This document shows, in pieces, positions 5,458-5,877 of a stretch of DNA of 5,877 nt. The notes below the pieces were generated by a model, which had not been told where the DNA came from, searched no databases, and saw nothing but the letters and a program-made list of their open reading frames with translations. The translations under genes and the position numbers were made by a program. The first letter of the stretch is position 1. Each line of letters starts with the position of its first letter. The stretch spans positions 4,251 through 10,127 of the forward strand of contig FR891062.1 in NCBI GenBank assembly GCA_000433515.1. The letters are read 5' to 3'. Source of the DNA: Candidatus Colimorpha enterica (GTDB lineage: Bacteria; Bacillota; Clostridia; Oscillospirales; CAG-272).

Positions 5458-5673
5458 TTTCAGGTTTTACGGAATAAAAAGAAATGTCCTATCCTTATCG
5501 CATTATGTGCGGTGAGAACAGAACCTCTGTTCATTTCTGCCATTATTGCCTGTCCGGAAAGGACGGAGTCGGGAAACACTGATGTGCGCGGAGAGCGACA
5601 CAGTTACTTCCTGTCAACAGCCGAAAGCACCGAGACGATCCCCACCGCGACTGCTCCGAGAATAACTGACGCC
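5458..5673. other. Intergenic stretch after the GH32 operon, no gene recognised
   Basis: I recognise no gene here. The plus-strand frame of the GH32 gene stays open after its stop through to the window edge, but with no ribosome binding site and no family resemblance before about 5674. A 7-bp hairpin, GAACAGA (5516-5522) and TCTGTTC (5526-5532), is followed by ATTTCTG only, so it is at best a weak terminator for the operon. Confidence 0.5.
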
Positions 5674-5784
5674 CAGCTATCGAGCCGGAAAGAACTGCTT
5701 GAAAGCATAAGAAACGGCAAATACAAGCCGTCTCCGGTGCGAAGAGCGGAAATCCCGAAGGATAACGGCGGTGTACGGAAGCTG
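5674..5784 (+). pseudogene. Fragment of a group II intron reverse transcriptase/maturase
   Basis: The 37 codons read QLSSRKELLESIRNGKYKPS then PVRRAEIPKDNGGVRKL. This is the region just before and into the first reverse transcriptase block of group II intron proteins (GxYxPxPVRRVEIPKxxGGVRxLGIPT). Similarity breaks off exactly after VRKL, where GIPTVxDR is expected, and is not visible before about 5674, so both sides are lost; a full protein has about 400-600 aa. The frame continues open to the window edge but in unrelated sequence. It lies on the same strand as the ORF-less intron at 1893-2258 but 3.4 kb away, and need not come from the same copy. The first junction is placed approximately. 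Confidence 0.75.
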
Positions 5785-5877
5785 CAATACAGCGATAAAA
5801 GTGCAAACCGTGCTTCCCCCGTTTTCCCCGACGGCAAAACTGTCGATTTCAGTCGTCGGTATCAACGAAATCGAGGT
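5785..5877. other. Unassigned sequence at the right edge
   Basis: After the reverse transcriptase homology stops, both strands have an open frame to the edge. The minus-strand one (entering the window with TEIDSFAVGENGGSTVCTFI) might be the end of a gene lying to the right, but I cannot recognise it and 93 bp are too few to decide. Confidence 0.25.

Noticed and set aside
5604..5837. Minus-strand open frame with a hydrophobic tail reminiscent of a cell-wall sorting signal (TGD, hydrophobic stretch, DRK end)
   Set aside because: The opposite strand encodes a much more specific reverse transcriptase match over the same bases, the frame needs a TTG start, and there is no LPxTG motif.

Overview
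The window looks like a carbohydrate-utilisation region of an anaerobic, probably gut-associated Clostridia (Bacillota). This is inferred from AGGAGG-type Shine-Dalgarno sites, near-consensus sigma-A promoters, moderately high GC coding sequence, intracellular glycoside hydrolases beside an AraC-type regulator, and debris of group II introns and IS-like repeats. No species can be named from the sequence alone.

Left arm (1-1212, minus strand): an AraC-family regulator (379-1212) is followed, with a 4-bp ATGA overlap, by the N-terminus of a large glycoside hydrolase related to family GH106 that runs off the left edge. A TTGAAA-17-TATAAT promoter sits just upstream of the regulator. It shows that the real start is the ATG at 1212, not the upstream extension of the open frame.

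Centre (1213-2371): the divergent intergenic region holds a perfect 9-bp inverted repeat (candidate operator) and a perfect consensus promoter on the plus strand. That promoter now drives only a wreck: an EamA/DMT-type transporter gene with its N-terminal and C-terminal pieces in different frames and the middle deleted. Next come four 22-bp tandem repeats resembling the multiple terminal repeats of an IS21-type element, then a 12-14 bp stem-loop. After these comes a very short group II intron of about 366 bp with intact domains V and VI, a bulged branch-point A, a GTGTG 5' end and no maturase gene. A short IS-end-like stretch separates the intron from a new promoter.

Right arm (2372-5457, plus strand): two translationally coupled GH32-superfamily genes with no signal peptides, presumably intracellular beta-fructosidase-type enzymes. 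The first is a divergent GH32-like protein with a complete putative Asp/Asp/Glu triad. The second is a clearer GH32 enzyme (MNDP motif, FVDRS..EVF C-terminal motif) in which the usual acid/base Glu of the EC motif is replaced by Ala.

Right edge (5458-5877): about 215 bp with no recognised gene, then a 37-codon piece of a group II intron reverse transcriptase, broken on both sides.

Overall this is two sugar-hydrolase operons placed around a transposon and intron graveyard. I see no defence, CRISPR or toxin system. The most unusual item is the miniature ORF-less group II intron next to a stem-loop, with an RT fragment 3.4 kb away.
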